NCBI GenBank assembly: GCA_016802295.1
Contig: JAESIW010000180.1
Coordinates: forward strand, 1,615,619-1,679,618
Length of the DNA: 64,000 nt
From: Brachionus rotundiformis
Taxonomy: Eukaryota; Rotifera; Eurotatoria; Ploima; Brachionidae
Direction of reading: 5' to 3'
Numbering within the stretch: position 1 is the first letter of the stretch; each line of letters begins with the position of its first letter. Below the pieces are notes generated by a model. It did not search any database. It had not been told where the DNA came from and saw only the letters and a list, made by a program, of their open reading frames with translations. The position numbers were made by a program, and so were the translations under genes. Positions 12,194 through 24,474 of this stretch are shown here, piece after piece.

Positions 12194-14574
12194 ATGTTCA
12201 CTTCTAAATTTAATACTATGACTGGAGCTCTGGATTGGGAAATCCAAAGTGAAGATTATGATTATCAACAAGAGCTTGCAAGAGCTGGATTTGCAGACAT
12301 GCTTCATGATTATGAACGAGTATCAATTTTTCTTACTGTTTATATATTATAAAGTTTAGTCTATTCTAATTCTTTTAGAATCGACTTTATTATGCTGGTC
12401 TTTATAAAGTTATCAAAAAACTTAAATCTGAGAACAAAGTTGTCAATGTTCTTGATATTGGTACAGGAACAGGGTTGCTTTCGATGATGGCTGTAAAATG
12501 CGGAGCGGATACAGTAACAGCTTGTGAAGCTTTTAAGCCAATGGTTGCTGTAGCTAAAAAATGTATCGAAGCAAATGGAATGAAGGATAAGATAAAAATA
12601 ATTGAAAAAAGATCTACAGATATCGTCATTGGTATAGACATGGAAGAAAAAGCTAATGTTCTAGTGACTGAAGTATTTGACACTGAGTTGATAGGTGAAG
12701 GAGCAATTAGTACATTCACTCACGCTTTGGATAAGTTGTTGGTTCAAGATTGCTATGTTATACCAGATAATGCCATTATGTATGTTCAAGTTATTGAATC
12801 TCCCAAATGCCATGATTGGAATTGGCTAGATTTAAGTCAATATGGATTAAAGGTTCCTGATGAATATCAAAATTTAGCTGGTGATGCTATTTTTGATATT
12901 CAGCTAACTGAATTCAATGATTTTAAAGCCTTAACCGAACCCCTGGAAGTGTTTAAGTTTTCTTTTTCTGGAAAAAAGCCGCTTTCTTTTAATGAAAGAA
13001 ATATTATTGAAACAGTCACAAAGCAAGATGGTAAAGCCAATGGAATATTCATGTGGTGGGTATTAAGAATGGATTACGAAGATGAAATTTTGTTATCATG
13101 TGCCCCACGTTGGGCTCATCATACCCCCACTGATATGCAAGTAATCAATAAATTAATTTTATTTTTAAAAATAACCACTAAAATTCTCTAGTGGAGAGAT
13201 CATTGGATGCAGGCAATTTATTTTCCAAGCAAATTAATTAATTTAAAGAAAGATGAAATTTTTTTGGTTTCATGTCAACATGACGAATATTCCCTGAAGT
13301 TCGATCTTCATACATTAAATGAAAAAGATACAGTTTTGAATTCAAACAGACCTATAGAAGATATTAATTTAGGGATGACTCTAGTCAGTCGTAATAGACT
13401 TGCTCAACTAAATGACAAGAATAGGAATGATATGTTCATAAAATTATTAAAAAAGGTATTCAAACGAATAATTTTTAAAATAAGAAAATTTTTTATTTAA
13501 TTATATGTTTTAAGAATGAGAAGGATTTCAAAAATTTGCTCATAGCAAATGATGATTTTTCGATTCTTCCATTACTTGCTGCCTCTGAGGCAAAATATGA
13601 AAAAGTATAACCAAGCAAATATAAATAAAAAATAAATCTAAAATTAACCTAAGATATATGTATTGGAAAGTAATCGATTTCGAGAGAAGTGTCTTAAAAG
13701 TTTTCTCAATCTTAACAGGCTACAAGAAAGAGTAGAAATTATAAATAAGAATTTAACTGATCTTGAGCCTGTTGATTTAAAAAATATGCAGGTAATAAAA
13801 TAATTATTATTGAAAAATAAAGCAGTTAATGAATATAATTTTATTACTAGTTTGATTTTATAGTGTCGGAGTCCTCTTTTAATTCAATTGCTTTACCATG
13901 GGATAATTTATATTTTTATTATGGCTTGGAACATTTGCGAACATTGGGACCAAAAATGTTAGAAATAAAAAAAATTCTTCCAGCAAAACTTCGATTGTTT
14001 GTGATAGCAATCAGTATGGAAAATTTAGATAAAATTAGAAGCCCTGTAGGAATTTGTGAAGGTTTTAATTTAGGTGAATTTGATAGAATCATTCTGGTAA
14101 GAAAAGTTACGAGAATTTTAAATCTTATTTGCTTAATTAAGTTCAAAGGAGGCGTCAAGTAAAGCAGATGGTTTTATGGAACCGCATCCTCTTTGGGAAT
14201 ATCCTTCCAAGCCGCTAAGTGAGCCATTAGAGATATTTTGTTTCGATTTCAATTCCAAAAGTGTATCTGAACCTTTCAAAAAAACCTATAAATTTGGTCT
14301 AAAAGAAAATGGACCCCTTAATGGTTTCGCTCTTTGGCACGTGCTTGAATTAGATGAGGATGATCCAACCTTTTCAATAAATACTGGTCTTTTAAAAGAA
14401 CCAGAATATGGTAAGAATCTAGTCTGGTCAAGGGATTATAAACAAGCAGTTCACATTATGGAGAAAAAACTTGAAGTTAACAATTTAAACAGATTAACAA
14501 ATTTTGTGAATTGTAATATTAGTTATGAACCACTTGAAGGAAAATTTGACATTGATTTTAAAATTGAAAATTAA
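12194..14574 (+). CDS. PRMT7: Protein arginine N-methyltransferase 7, 7 exons
   Basis: PRMT7 transfers methyl groups from S-adenosylmethionine to arginines and makes only monomethylarginine. Seven exons (12194-12319, 12379-13140, 13192-13455, 13515-13604, 13654-13791, 13851-14096, 14149-14574) join in frame to 683 residues, close to the roughly 690 of animal PRMT7. The first module has SAM motif I (VLDIGTGTGLLSMMA), the double-E loop with VFDTELIGEG, and the HW-loop region WRDHWMQAIYFP. The second module (YVLESNRFREKCLKSF, LPWDNLYFYYG, EPHPLWEYPSKPLS) is the degenerate tandem copy typical of PRMT7. The splice into exon 6 uses the AG at 13849-13850, because the nearer AG would break the frame. 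The gene looks intact, and the first methionine used could also be the one eight codons later. Confidence 0.95.
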
Positions 14575-14753
14575 ATAAAATACTAAAACAATATATCTTT
14601 TTATTTATGATTCAATATACAACAATTATAAATAACTATTAGAAAAAAAACTCTTAAAGATTGTGTTATAATATCGGATGATGAATATCTAAATTGTTAC
14701 AATCACAAATTTTAATTTAATTTGATTAATAAAAATTTTCTTTTCTGGGTTTA

Positions 14754-15300
14754 TTAAAATCGGAATTTTCCTTGGTAGCTGTAATCTTCGGCTTCATCTT
14801 CACCAAAGTTAGTATCATACTTTTTCTTTTTCAAATCTTTTAAGAATTTGTGCAAAAGTTGGTAATTTGGATGTGCCTAAAAAAACAAATAAAGAATTTG
14901 AAATAAAAGCAAAATGATCCTCGAAAATTTTTTAAAAAAATAATTCTTCTAATTTTTTCTATTTTTCTTCGAAGAGCTTAAAAATTTTCGTGGGATCTGT
15001 ACCTTTAATTTTAAATTTGTTACTCTGATTAATTCTTTAAAAAAATCATTTGATGGAAACAGTCTATTCTTTTTTATTTGATCTATAGACTTTAAAAAAA
15101 TTCAATTCCTTGTTTAATTTAATTTTTTTTTTTACCAAAGATCTCATTTTAGAGTTGAAGTCACCAACTGAATTGAAGTCTGATTCAAAAGAGCTTGCTT
15201 GATGAGAAACACTGACTGAACACATTAATTGAATCATTAGCGCAATCAATAAGCATACAGCTAATCGTGTCATTAAACTCTTTAAATTTATATTTTTCAT
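14754..15300 (-). CDS. Small secreted protein, possible peptide-hormone precursor, 2 exons
   Basis: Two exons, 15300-15136 and 14876-14754, join at phase 0 (GT..AG) into 95 residues. Residues 1 to about 32 form a signal peptide with a strong hydrophobic core (LAVCLLIALMIQLMCSVSV). The rest is short and charged. A tetrabasic run, KKKK, could be cut by a prohormone convertase, leaving an acidic peptide that contains EDYSY (possible tyrosine sulfation) and ends in GKFRF followed directly by the stop. There is no C-terminal Gly for amidation, so a classic RFamide is not supported. I do not recognise a known family. The gene is convergent with PRMT7, whose stop lies 180 bp away. Secretion is well supported; the hormone idea is inference. 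Confidence 0.6.
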
Positions 15301-16943
15301 GTCTTGAAATCAAACAACTTTTCTCTAAAAATTACTGAAAAATATATTAATTTGGCAAATTTAATTGATCCAACAAAAAAAAGCTTTTTAACAAAAAAAA
15401 AACGGGGACATTTATTTTATCATTTTTATGTTCAACTGGGATAAGAAATTAATTAATAAATTGTTTTCAAATAACATTTGAAATTTTACAAATATATTCT
15501 GTGTTAAATTCTTTTTAAGAATTAATATATTAAATAATAATATTTTTGAAATTTAAACTAAATTATCAAATTTCCGATCAATTAATCTTTAAATCTGCTG
15601 ATTTAAAAATAATATCTACCACCATTTACTTAATTAAATTTCTTCCTTATCACGATAGTTAATCATAATAAATTAAATGAAAACCTATGATAAAATTCTT
15701 AAAATATACTGTTTTTAAGGTGAAATCAGTCAACGTGCTAGATTCTTATGTAAACAAATTAAACATTTTCTTCAATTTTATTTTCATTTGAAAATATTTT
15801 AATTTCATCAAAATAAAAAAGACAGTTAAATAAATAGGAAAAAATTGCGCAAATAATCGATTAGATTATTTGGCTTAATTGGCATGAAATATTAGAGTTA
15901 AGAAAATTTTAGTCTTTTTAATGATCAATCGTGATATTATTTTAACAAATTAGGAATTTGTAAATATGAGTTAAGTCATTAAATGAAAAAAGCTTTTTCA
16001 GCTTTCGATAATTTAATAAATTAATTTCGGTTAATTGAATGCATGCTAAAGAAAAAAAATTGCATCTTTTTTTAAGTTAAATCATTATTATTTGAAAATT
16101 TATTTAATTAAATTTGATTAAAAAGATATTAAAACTTAAATACTTTTGTAATTTAATTCCTTAAATATTTACATATAATTTATTACTAATGTTCATTTTT
16201 ATTTTCTATGCAAAGACTAAAATGAGCTATTAAATGGTCTATATTATCCTACAATTAATGGATTTTTGTTTACAATTTCCCTTAGATTTTTGACACCATC
16301 CCACAAAACAAATTAATATCAAGATAAAAATTTAATTTTTAAAAATGTTATCTTATTTCTAATAAAAAAAATTGAATTTTTCATGATTTTTATTTAACAA
16401 ATTGACTCAAATTTAATTGATGAAATTTTTCTACCTATTTTTAATAAGACAGAGCATTTATTCAACAGCAACTCTTTGAATTACTTTAGTTATTTTACAG
16501 ATTAAAACAAATAAATCTTATAATTTAAATTTCTAATAAAAATACAATCAGACAATATAAAACAGCATGGCTGTTTTTTTTTCAAAAATTAACTAATCAC
16601 GTCTTTTTTATTTCTCACAAAGATTCCAAAAAGCTGATGACAAGAATTGATAAAAACTAGCGTCATAAAATTGTATTTGGGTTCATTTATTAAATTAATC
16701 AAGGAAAAAACACGTATTTGGCTGTTTTAATTAGAAAAAATATCATTAAAATTTGAATGAACTGATCAATATTATTAAAAGTATAATTTAGTTTATCATA
16801 AAAACCAATGTAAACCTTTTAATTAAAACAAGATATCTGATATTTTTGAAGACTTATTGTTTATATTATTAGGGCTTGAAATCTAAATTTTCAAAAGAGA
16901 TATAAAATTATAAAATTAAAAAATTTAAGACAAATTTTTTTCA
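15301..16943. other. AT-rich spacer between divergent genes
   Basis: 1.6 kb with no coding signal. It should hold the promoters of the small secreted protein (-) and the GPAT-like gene (+). Nothing specific is recognised. Confidence 0.4.
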
Positions 16944-19900
16944 ATGATACAACCTCAATTTAACTTAAAACAAAATTTTAAATTCTTTTACAAAATGAAT
17001 AACTTAACAATACAAAATTCTGATTTTTCTACAATAAACGATGACCAATATCTGAAAAAAATTGTGACTCATGTATATGAAAAACAAGTATGTTTAAATA
17101 ATTTTTAGATAAGTGTACAATACACATTTTTTAAAGGCTGAAATACGCGAACCTATTCTTTATAAATCTTCGCCATTTTGGATTCCGCATGAAGTTTATT
17201 CTCGATCAGGGTTATTCAAAAAATGCTGCATCGATTGTACACCTAATAGCACCGTGAGGACAACTTAATTAATAAATGATAAAGAAAAAATTTACTTTAT
17301 TTTTTATTTTTAGATAACATATGATGCCAAAAACAAAAATCACCTATTTGTGAATATACTTAGGACTCGTCGAAAATACCAGGTTAAGCAAAAGTATGCA
17401 TCTATAATTAAAAATCACCAAAGCTTGTTTAATTTAAGATGATAAATTGTGCTCAAGCATTATCTATTGCTATAATATTTTTAGGTTTTATTTTTAATCG
17501 AATTTATATTCTTTCAATAATCTAAAATGCAAAATTAATTTGATGCATTCGTTTACCTTAACTAATTATTAGATTTTCAAGTGTTGAAGCATTTTCTGAA
17601 GGTGTCTAATACACTTGACAAAAAAATTGTGTTAAAAAATAATAAATTTAATCAATTTTTAGAAACTTATTCAAACAACTGAATCCAAAGTTATTTAACT
17701 TGTTTGACTGTGAATTAAAATTAAATTTGAAAAGCTATGGTGAAAAAATTCTGTTAAATAAAAAGTAATTTGAAAAGGAAAAATTTTGAATATTGGTTTA
17801 TTAATTTTTATCCAAGTATAACTAAATTGTTAAGTGAATTTAACCAATCAAAAGCTTTGGAAAAAAAGATCCTCGAGCCATATGAAATTGAAATTATTAA
17901 CCAAAAAATACTAAGAACTGTAAGCCAGATTGAGTCAAATATTCAATCTGAACGATCCATTAAGTAAGTTATGACTTTGGGAAAATTTTTGGCTAAATTT
18001 AATTTTAAGAGTTACGCTAATAACAATCAAAAGCATATTTCGATTGATTTTTGATAAAATCCTCTGCTACCAGCTTCATTTAGGCGCACTTAACGCAGCA
18101 CAAAATGTAATTTTGTTAATTTTTGCCTTAATGTTTTAAAATTTAAATATTTCGTTTAGAAGCACCTTCCCATAATCTATGTTTTAAAATCAGATTCTCT
18201 AATGGATCGATTATTAATTCAAATGACTTTATTTATTAATAAATTAGGACTAGCCAATGTACTTTGGTCTCTCAGTGAGAATGCTTTAGATTCCGGATTT
18301 TTCCAAAATAAATTTATCAAGTAATTACGTTTATACTAAAATATTTATATTCTAATAGTATATTTTGAATCAACTTATCTGTCCCTTTTTAATTAGATAT
18401 AAAATGAAATTAAATTAATATATGAATTAAAAACTTAAAATCAAAATCTCTTTAATTAACTTATCTTAAAATTCAATTCGTTCTATCAGTTAAATAACAA
18501 TTTTAGTCATTATTCACATATCATACATATTGAATTATAAAAAATATAAATGATAAACAGGATATTTAAATAGAACAAACCATTAAATTAGATTAAAAAA
18601 TCAAATAAACAAATAAATTTTAATGCGTCAAAATAAATTTATAAGACGCTCATTTATATTTGTAAATTTTAAATCAATTTTATTTAAATTTCAAAATTAA
18701 TAAAAATAAAACTAAACTAAATATTGTAAAATATTAATCTAAAATTAAAAATTGCTAATGCAAAATAACCGCCACTTCACTTCATTGTAATAAAACTCTT
18801 TTCATCAATCTTTATCAAAATAAATTTTTTAACAAAAAGTGTTTTTTTCTGTTAAAAGCTATCTACTTGGATTATTAAATGTTCGAATGATAAACAAAAC
18901 GATGTGTTTGAATACTAAAATGGTTAGTGATCAGTTTGGTCTTAACCAAAGAGTAGAAAATTTGGATTCAATTTCTTACCAGAAAATAATAACGGCTGTA
19001 CAATTTAATATTCACTATAAAATATATTTATAAAGATTCTTAAATTAAGTATATAATGGAAGAATTGAAAAATGAAAACAGTGTTATGATCAAAAACGAC
19101 AGTATCGGTCTGCAAGATATAGTCGATGGAATAGAAAAAGGTAAATTTTATTTCATTCATAAGTTAATTAATAAATGTCTTTATAATTTCCTTTCTTCTT
19201 TGCTTCTTAAATTCTAACAAAACCTTTTTTTTTTGAATCGCCAAAGAGATATTAAGGAAAAAATCCTATTTTAATATCTTTAAATATTTTATTTATTGAT
19301 TATTTTTTTTAGAGCTGATTCATGATGTTTTGATAGTACCTGTATCGGTCAATTATGAAAAACTACTGTTTCGTGAATTTGAACTAAAAAATTGTCGAAA
19401 AGTTTTTTTCAAATGGATAAAAACAATCTTTAAAGGAGGTTTACTGGGTAGAACAAATGGACAAATTAGAGTTAATTTTGGACAACCATTTTCCCTTAAA
19501 GTGATTTTATGTTTCTATAATTTTAAATTATATTTAATTTTCATTAAAGGAATTTACAATTAATCAAAGAGAAAAAAATTTTTTTAAAAAGAATCCAGCA
19601 GAACAAAACCTTATAAAGCATTTAAATTTTGGTAATGTTTTTCTAAAAAAGGAATTAATTTAATCCTTTTTTAAATTTTGACATTTAATAAACACACGAA
19701 AGGTGTCTATTAGCTGTCAAAATTGAAATCATGTTAAATATTGTTTTATTTATCAAAGATATTTCACAAACGGAATCAATAATGTGTACCAATATTGTAG
19801 CATTTATTTTAACTACCTATTATCCTACAGTTAGTAAGCCTAATTGATTGTGGAAAAGATTTTAAAGTTTTACAAAAGGGATGCAATTCGACCCAATTGT

Positions 19901-21446
19901 CTTCCAAGATCTTGGAGATAAAAAACAACTTAACTTTTTCATATCAAATTGGATTTAACTATAACAAAATTCAGGATGTGATACTTTACACCACCGATTT
20001 ATTGAGTAATTTGATAGAATATAATTCTAGTCTGTCAGGCAATAAGTAAATATTTGAAGTATGATTTTTATGAATTGACTAAACTAACTTTTTTTAGCTC
20101 TCTAATTAGACCTCGAGACAATAAATCTATTTTGGAATTGTTTCATCATGGAAAACTATTAACAGAAATATTTTTTCTTAAAAGCATTATTGGTATTAAC
20201 TTAAGAAAAAATGATAAATTAAAAAAATATATAAGTTTTTTTAGCCAAGTCTGTAAGTCAATTGGTAAAGTATGATCTTCATTTTATTAACTTTGAACGC
20301 AGAAATTCTTATTTTGAAATAAATGAAAATGATTTGATTCATAAATGTTTCGAACTTATTAGTGTATTTCAATATGAATTTAAAATGTTTAAAAAAGTGA
20401 GTGAGTCAAGATATAAACTTCTTCTTTCTTTATTTTTTTTTTAAAGCCTTGTGAAACTATTTTCTCCAGACTTAACAAAAATATTTGCGATTTGGTCAAC
20501 ATGGACATACTGACAGATCTAAAATCTAAGCAAAATGAAGCAAAATACATGAGACTTAACAAATCATTTAAACATCAGTATGATGATGATTGGAATTCTG
20601 AAGAAGATGAAGATTTTTTCACTACACAAAAAGAAAAATTTGATTCTACTCAAGAAGATTTAGATCCTGATCAAGAGGAGATTTCTAATTGGAAGTCATT
20701 TAAAAACCCGAGAATATATAAGGTGATTAATTAAATTTTGTATCTAAGTTTTGATTAATAAATAATCCACTTTTGATTAATTTACATCGTTTTAGCAATT
20801 TTATTTCTAGACTAAATATTTACTTTTTTTTAAATTCTCAATTGAATTATTTTTTATATATAGCGTCTAAAAATGTAGACAATGATTGCTGATTGTTTTT
20901 TAATTAAGTTAATAGTTTTGCATTTAAATTAAAAAAATTAATTAAAGGTGAATCGAGACCATATTTCTAAACTGATGCTTTTTGCCAGAATAATCGATCC
21001 ATTTATAGAGGCCTATTTGAGATGCATTGAAACTATCAAGTCATTAAGTACTGAAAAAATTTTCCATGGTAAATTTTTTTAAATTATTTTTTCGGAGGAT
21101 TTAGTCTTAATTTTAAAAGAGGATGAAATCTTTAAATTAATTGAAGAAGAAAATCAAAAACAATATCTGAATGGAAAGGTAAAATCAAGTAAGTAGATGA
21201 ACCATTAGATTAAAATCTAATAAGCAAAATATTTTTTATGAAATTAATTATATTATATAAATTTAAGTTATATCAACTGATAATTCTCTTGGAAGAAGTG
21301 CAATAAATTTTTGCTTGAATGTGAAAATATTTGATAAAATCGAGAAAAAAATCGGAAATCAACTTCAAAATGGACAGATGTTTACCTTTAATAAACAATC
21401 AGAAATAGCAATTGCCAAATATCGAGCTATTTTAAGATCATTTTAG
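16944..21446 (+). CDS. Divergent GPAT-family (mitochondrial glycerol-3-phosphate acyltransferase-like) protein, probably catalytically inactive
   Basis: GPATs acylate glycerol-3-phosphate at the outer mitochondrial membrane. Recognisable exons include 16944-17087, 17137-17253 and 17314-17382 (N-terminal block, CIDCTPNST and NILRTRRKYQ), about 18011-18111 (KSIFRLIFDKIL), 18162-18320, 18839-19140, 19314-19500 (VLIVPVSVNYEKL then GQIRVNFGQPFSL), about 19762-19829 (MCTNIVAFIL) and 20947-21446 (LMLFARIIDPFIEAYLRC, TDNSLGRSAINFC). In 18162-18320 the segment LPIIYVLKSDSLMDRLLIQM aligns without gaps to the family block carrying HX4D, with Ser at the His position and the Asp kept. In the next block, YQKIITAYIMEELKNEN aligns well but the EGTRSR stretch is missing. 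An acidic insert lies in the C-terminal half (20580-20690). Internal exon borders are only partly resolved. It may be a pseudoenzyme paralogue. Confidence 0.78.
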
Positions 21447-22590
21447 TATTTAAAAATTTGATAATATTTTCTCTAAAATTGTTAACTTTTTTGTTATTCT
21501 ATTTAAATTTATATTGAAATTTCCAATAGACAACTTAAATTACTTATAAATATAAATTCCAAAATAAAACTAGTACGTAAATTTAACGTAAACCAAAAAA
21601 ATGTTGATCTTGAGAATATCATAAAAACCAACAAATACTATGTATAATTATAAAAAAAAATATTCACAGAACTATTAATCAAGGCTTAAGTGTCCCTCTT
21701 AAATATTAAATTATTTATTATATTAACTTTCATTAAGCTTTATTAAATTTTTCTGATGGGGATGACCAAAAAATAGAAAAAAATTAGTTAAATTCATAAA
21801 AATTTCTCTGAAAAAAATTTGATTTAAATAAAAATATAATTATTAAGTATTTAACTAATTAATTTGATATTTAATTTAAAATATTTTTTTTTAAATGTAA
21901 ATTACTCAATTCAAAAATTTTATTGATACAAATATTAATATCAATTTTTATCAAAATTGGAATTTGAACATTAATTTTATCTTTATTAATAAAGGCCTAT
22001 TTTATTTACTTTTTAATTATTTTAATGATAAGATAAAATTAATTTTTTCTTTTAAACACATATTTTATGACAAAAAATATTAAATGGCAAAGGTATTAAT
22101 ATATGTTTTCTAAGATTAATAATTTGAAAAATTAAACAATGTATTTTGTTAAAATTAGTTTTGATGTCAGGAGACTGAGACCAAAAATAAATAAATTATG
22201 ATCAAAAATTTAGAATTAAAATTAAATTACTAATGAAAATTTTCAAAATCAGCTCACGCTATTTTAAAAAGTCTAAGCTTATACCACATTCAATAATTTG
22301 GAGAAACTCGACTTTAAACTATACCCCCTCTAAAAAAGCAGCCATGTTTTCCGCCATACTTAGCAAACAATATAGCTTTAAGCCATACGTTTTCAAAACA
22401 AACTGTTGCTAATAGCTCTGACATATTTTATTTTTGCAAGTCTCCATAGAGCTTATGATATTGTTTTTAGTTGCCATCGTTTCTGCATTGTTTGCTTAAG
22501 ATTATGGCAACCAATTGAAATGATTTTAATTTTCCTATAAATTAACAAAGCTCTCTTAATTTAAAACAAAATTTTAGAAAAAACTTAATT
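21447..22590. promoter_or_regulatory. Spacer and probable promoter region of alpha-tubulin copy 1
   Basis: No coding signal. From about 22240 the base composition becomes more mixed than the surrounding AT-rich DNA. An 8-bp inverted repeat, GTTGCCAT (22470-22477) and ATGGCAAC (22504-22511), runs into a CCAAT box at 22511-22515, about 145 bp before the start codon. The assignment as promoter is by position. Confidence 0.4.
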
Positions 22591-22621
22591 GAGAATCGAA
22601 CATTCTCTAGAAATTTTCTAG
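22591..22621 (+). promoter_or_regulatory. Heat-shock-element-like GAA/TTC block upstream of tubulin copy 1
   Basis: Three contiguous 5-bp units, aGAAt cGAAc aTTCt, are followed by GAA and TTC with slightly off spacing (CTAGAAATTTTCTAG). The block starts 70 bp before the ATG and is conserved almost base for base at 45017-45047 before copy 3, while copy 2 lacks it. The GAA/TTC periodicity fits the HSF-binding consensus. It could instead be part of a structured 5' UTR, since GAGAAT and ATTCTC also pair. Confidence 0.5.
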
Positions 22622-22660
22622 CAAAAGCTTAACGAGACTTACTAAACTAAACAATCAAAA

Positions 22661-24016
22661 ATGAGAGAGTGTATTTCAATCCATGTTGGTCAAGCTGGTG
22701 TCCAAATTGGTAATGCCTGTTGGGAATTGTACTGTTTGGAACACGGTATTCAACCCGATGGTCAAATGCCATCAGACAAGACCATTGGTGGTGGTGATGA
22801 TTCATTCAACACCTTTTTCTCAGAGACTGGCGCTGGCAAACACGTACCAAGAGCTGTCTTTGTTGATTTGGAACCAACTGTAATCGATGAGGTCCGAACT
22901 GGTACCTACCGTCAATTGTTTCACCCAGAACAATTGATCACTGGCAAAGAAGACGCTGCCAACAACTATGCTCGTGGTCACTACACCATTGGTAAAGAAA
23001 TCGTCGATTTGGTATTGGACAGAATCCGTAAATTGGCCGATCAATGTACTGGTTTGCAAGGTTTCTTGATCTTTCACTCATTCGGTGGTGGAACTGGATC
23101 TGGTTTCACTTCATTGTTGATGGAGAGATTGAGCGTTGATTATGGCAAGAAATCAAAATTGGAATTCGCTGTTTACCCAGCTCCACAAATTTCAACTGCT
23201 GTAGTTGAGCCATACAACTCTATCTTGACCACTCACACTACTTTGGAACACTCTGATTGTGCTTTTATGGTTGACAACGAGGCCATTTATGACATTTGCC
23301 GTCGTAACTTGGATATCGAAAGACCAACATACACCAACTTGAACAGATTGATTGGTCAAATTGTTTCATCGATCACTGCTTCATTGAGATTCGATGGTGC
23401 TTTGAACGTCGATTTGACTGAATTTCAAACTAACTTGGTCCCATATCCACGTATTCACTTTCCATTGGCCACCTATGCTCCAATCATTTCAGCTGAAAAA
23501 GCCTACCACGAGCAGCTCACTGTTGCTGAAATTACCAACGCTGTTTTTGAGCCAGCCAACCAGATGGTTAAATGTGATCCAAGACACGGTAAATACATGG
23601 CTTGCTGTATGTTGTACAGAGGCGATGTTGTGCCAAAGGATGTCAATGCTGCCATTGCCACCATCAAGACCAAGAGAACCATTCAATTTGTTGACTGGTG
23701 TCCAACTGGTTTCAAGGTTGGTATCAACTATCAACCACCAACTGTTGTTCCAGGTGGTGACTTGGCTAAAGTCCAACGTGCTGTATGCATGTTGAGCAAC
23801 ACCACTGCTATTGCTGAAGCCTGGGCTAGACTTGACCACAAATTCGATTTGATGTATGCCAAGAGAGCTTTCGTTCACTGGTATGTCGGTGAGGGTATGG
23901 AAGAAGGTGAGTTCTCCGAAGCCAGAGAAGATTTGGCCGCTTTGGAAAAAGACTACGAAGAAGTCGGAGTTGATTCAGTCGAAGGAGAAGGAGAAGGTGA
24001 AGGCGAAGAATACTAA
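22661..24016 (+). CDS. Alpha-tubulin, copy 1 (intronless)
   Basis: A 451-residue alpha-tubulin that polymerises with beta-tubulin into microtubules. It begins MRECISIHVGQAGVQIGNAC, including the MREC tetrapeptide used for autoregulation of tubulin mRNA. It carries the GTP-binding GGGTGSG loop, Lys in PSDKTIGGGDD (the acetylated K40 site), the catalytic Glu region and a glutamate-rich tail ending EGEEY, a substrate for detyrosination and polyglutamylation. There are no introns, in contrast to its multi-exon neighbours. Codons are more GC-rich at third positions than in nearby genes, as in highly expressed genes. About 210 bp of 3' flank containing AATAAA is almost identical to copy 2, and the 5' flank matches copy 3. 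Confidence 0.98.
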   Translation: MRECISIHVGQAGVQIGNACWELYCLEHGIQPDGQMPSDKTIGGGDDSFNTFFSETGAGKHVPRAVFVDLEPTVIDEVRTGTYRQLFHPEQLITGKEDAANNYARGHYTIGKEIVDLVLDRIRKLADQCTGLQGFLIFHSFGGGTGSGFTSLLMERLSVDYGKKSKLEFAVYPAPQISTAVVEPYNSILTTHTTLEHSDCAFMVDNEAIYDICRRNLDIERPTYTNLNRLIGQIVSSITASLRFDGALNVDLTEFQTNLVPYPRIHFPLATYAPIISAEKAYHEQLTVAEITNAVFEPANQMVKCDPRHGKYMACCMLYRGDVVPKDVNAAIATIKTKRTIQFVDWCPTGFKVGINYQPPTVVPGGDLAKVQRAVCMLSNTTAIAEAWARLDHKFDLMYAKRAFVHWYVGEGMEEGEFSEAREDLAALEKDYEEVGVDSVEGEGEGEGEEY

Positions 24017-24224
24017 GAAACTAATAAAGAACTATCAAATCATTTCAATATTTTTTATGCGTCATTTAATAGTGAATTTTTTTTACTCAATTATTAGATT
24101 AATAATTACTATATGACTCTATAATAACTCTAATAATAATAACAATAATAAATAAATTCAATTTAATAATATAATACACTTTTTTTCTCTCTTTTTTAAA
24201 TTTTACCATAAAAAATTAGACTTT
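24017..24224 (+). terminator. 3' UTR and polyadenylation region of tubulin copy 1
   Basis: AT-rich stretch with AATAAATAAATT near 24147. It is identical, apart from one base seen by eye, to 33435-33642 after copy 2, and is recognisably related but diverged after copy 3. Homology with copy 2 stops abruptly at about 24224. Confidence 0.55.
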
Positions 24225-24474
24225 ATCTAGTCTCAATAATAATTTGAAAGAAAATTTCGGCATTTGAAATGCCAACTTATAATTGATTTGTGATCAAGAG
24301 ATCAATGTTGAAGTTTACAATATTCAAGCCTTAATTATATTAATAATTTGATTTTTCAGATTAATATTATGATTATTTTTTTTTGTAAAATTCAAAAAAA
24401 ATTAAATTTTAATGCTTCAATTTTTAACTTTTTTAAATATTGAATAATATAAAGTTAAACATATTGCTTCCAAA

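Noticed and set aside
14754..14876. Classic RFamide neuropeptide call for the GKFRF end
   Set aside because: There is no Gly plus basic residue after the Phe, so amidation cannot follow the usual route.
22820..23878. Antisense open frames of 85 and 129 codons inside alpha-tubulin, repeated in all three copies
   Set aside because: They mirror the tubulin codon usage, and their conservation follows from the near-identity of the tubulin genes.
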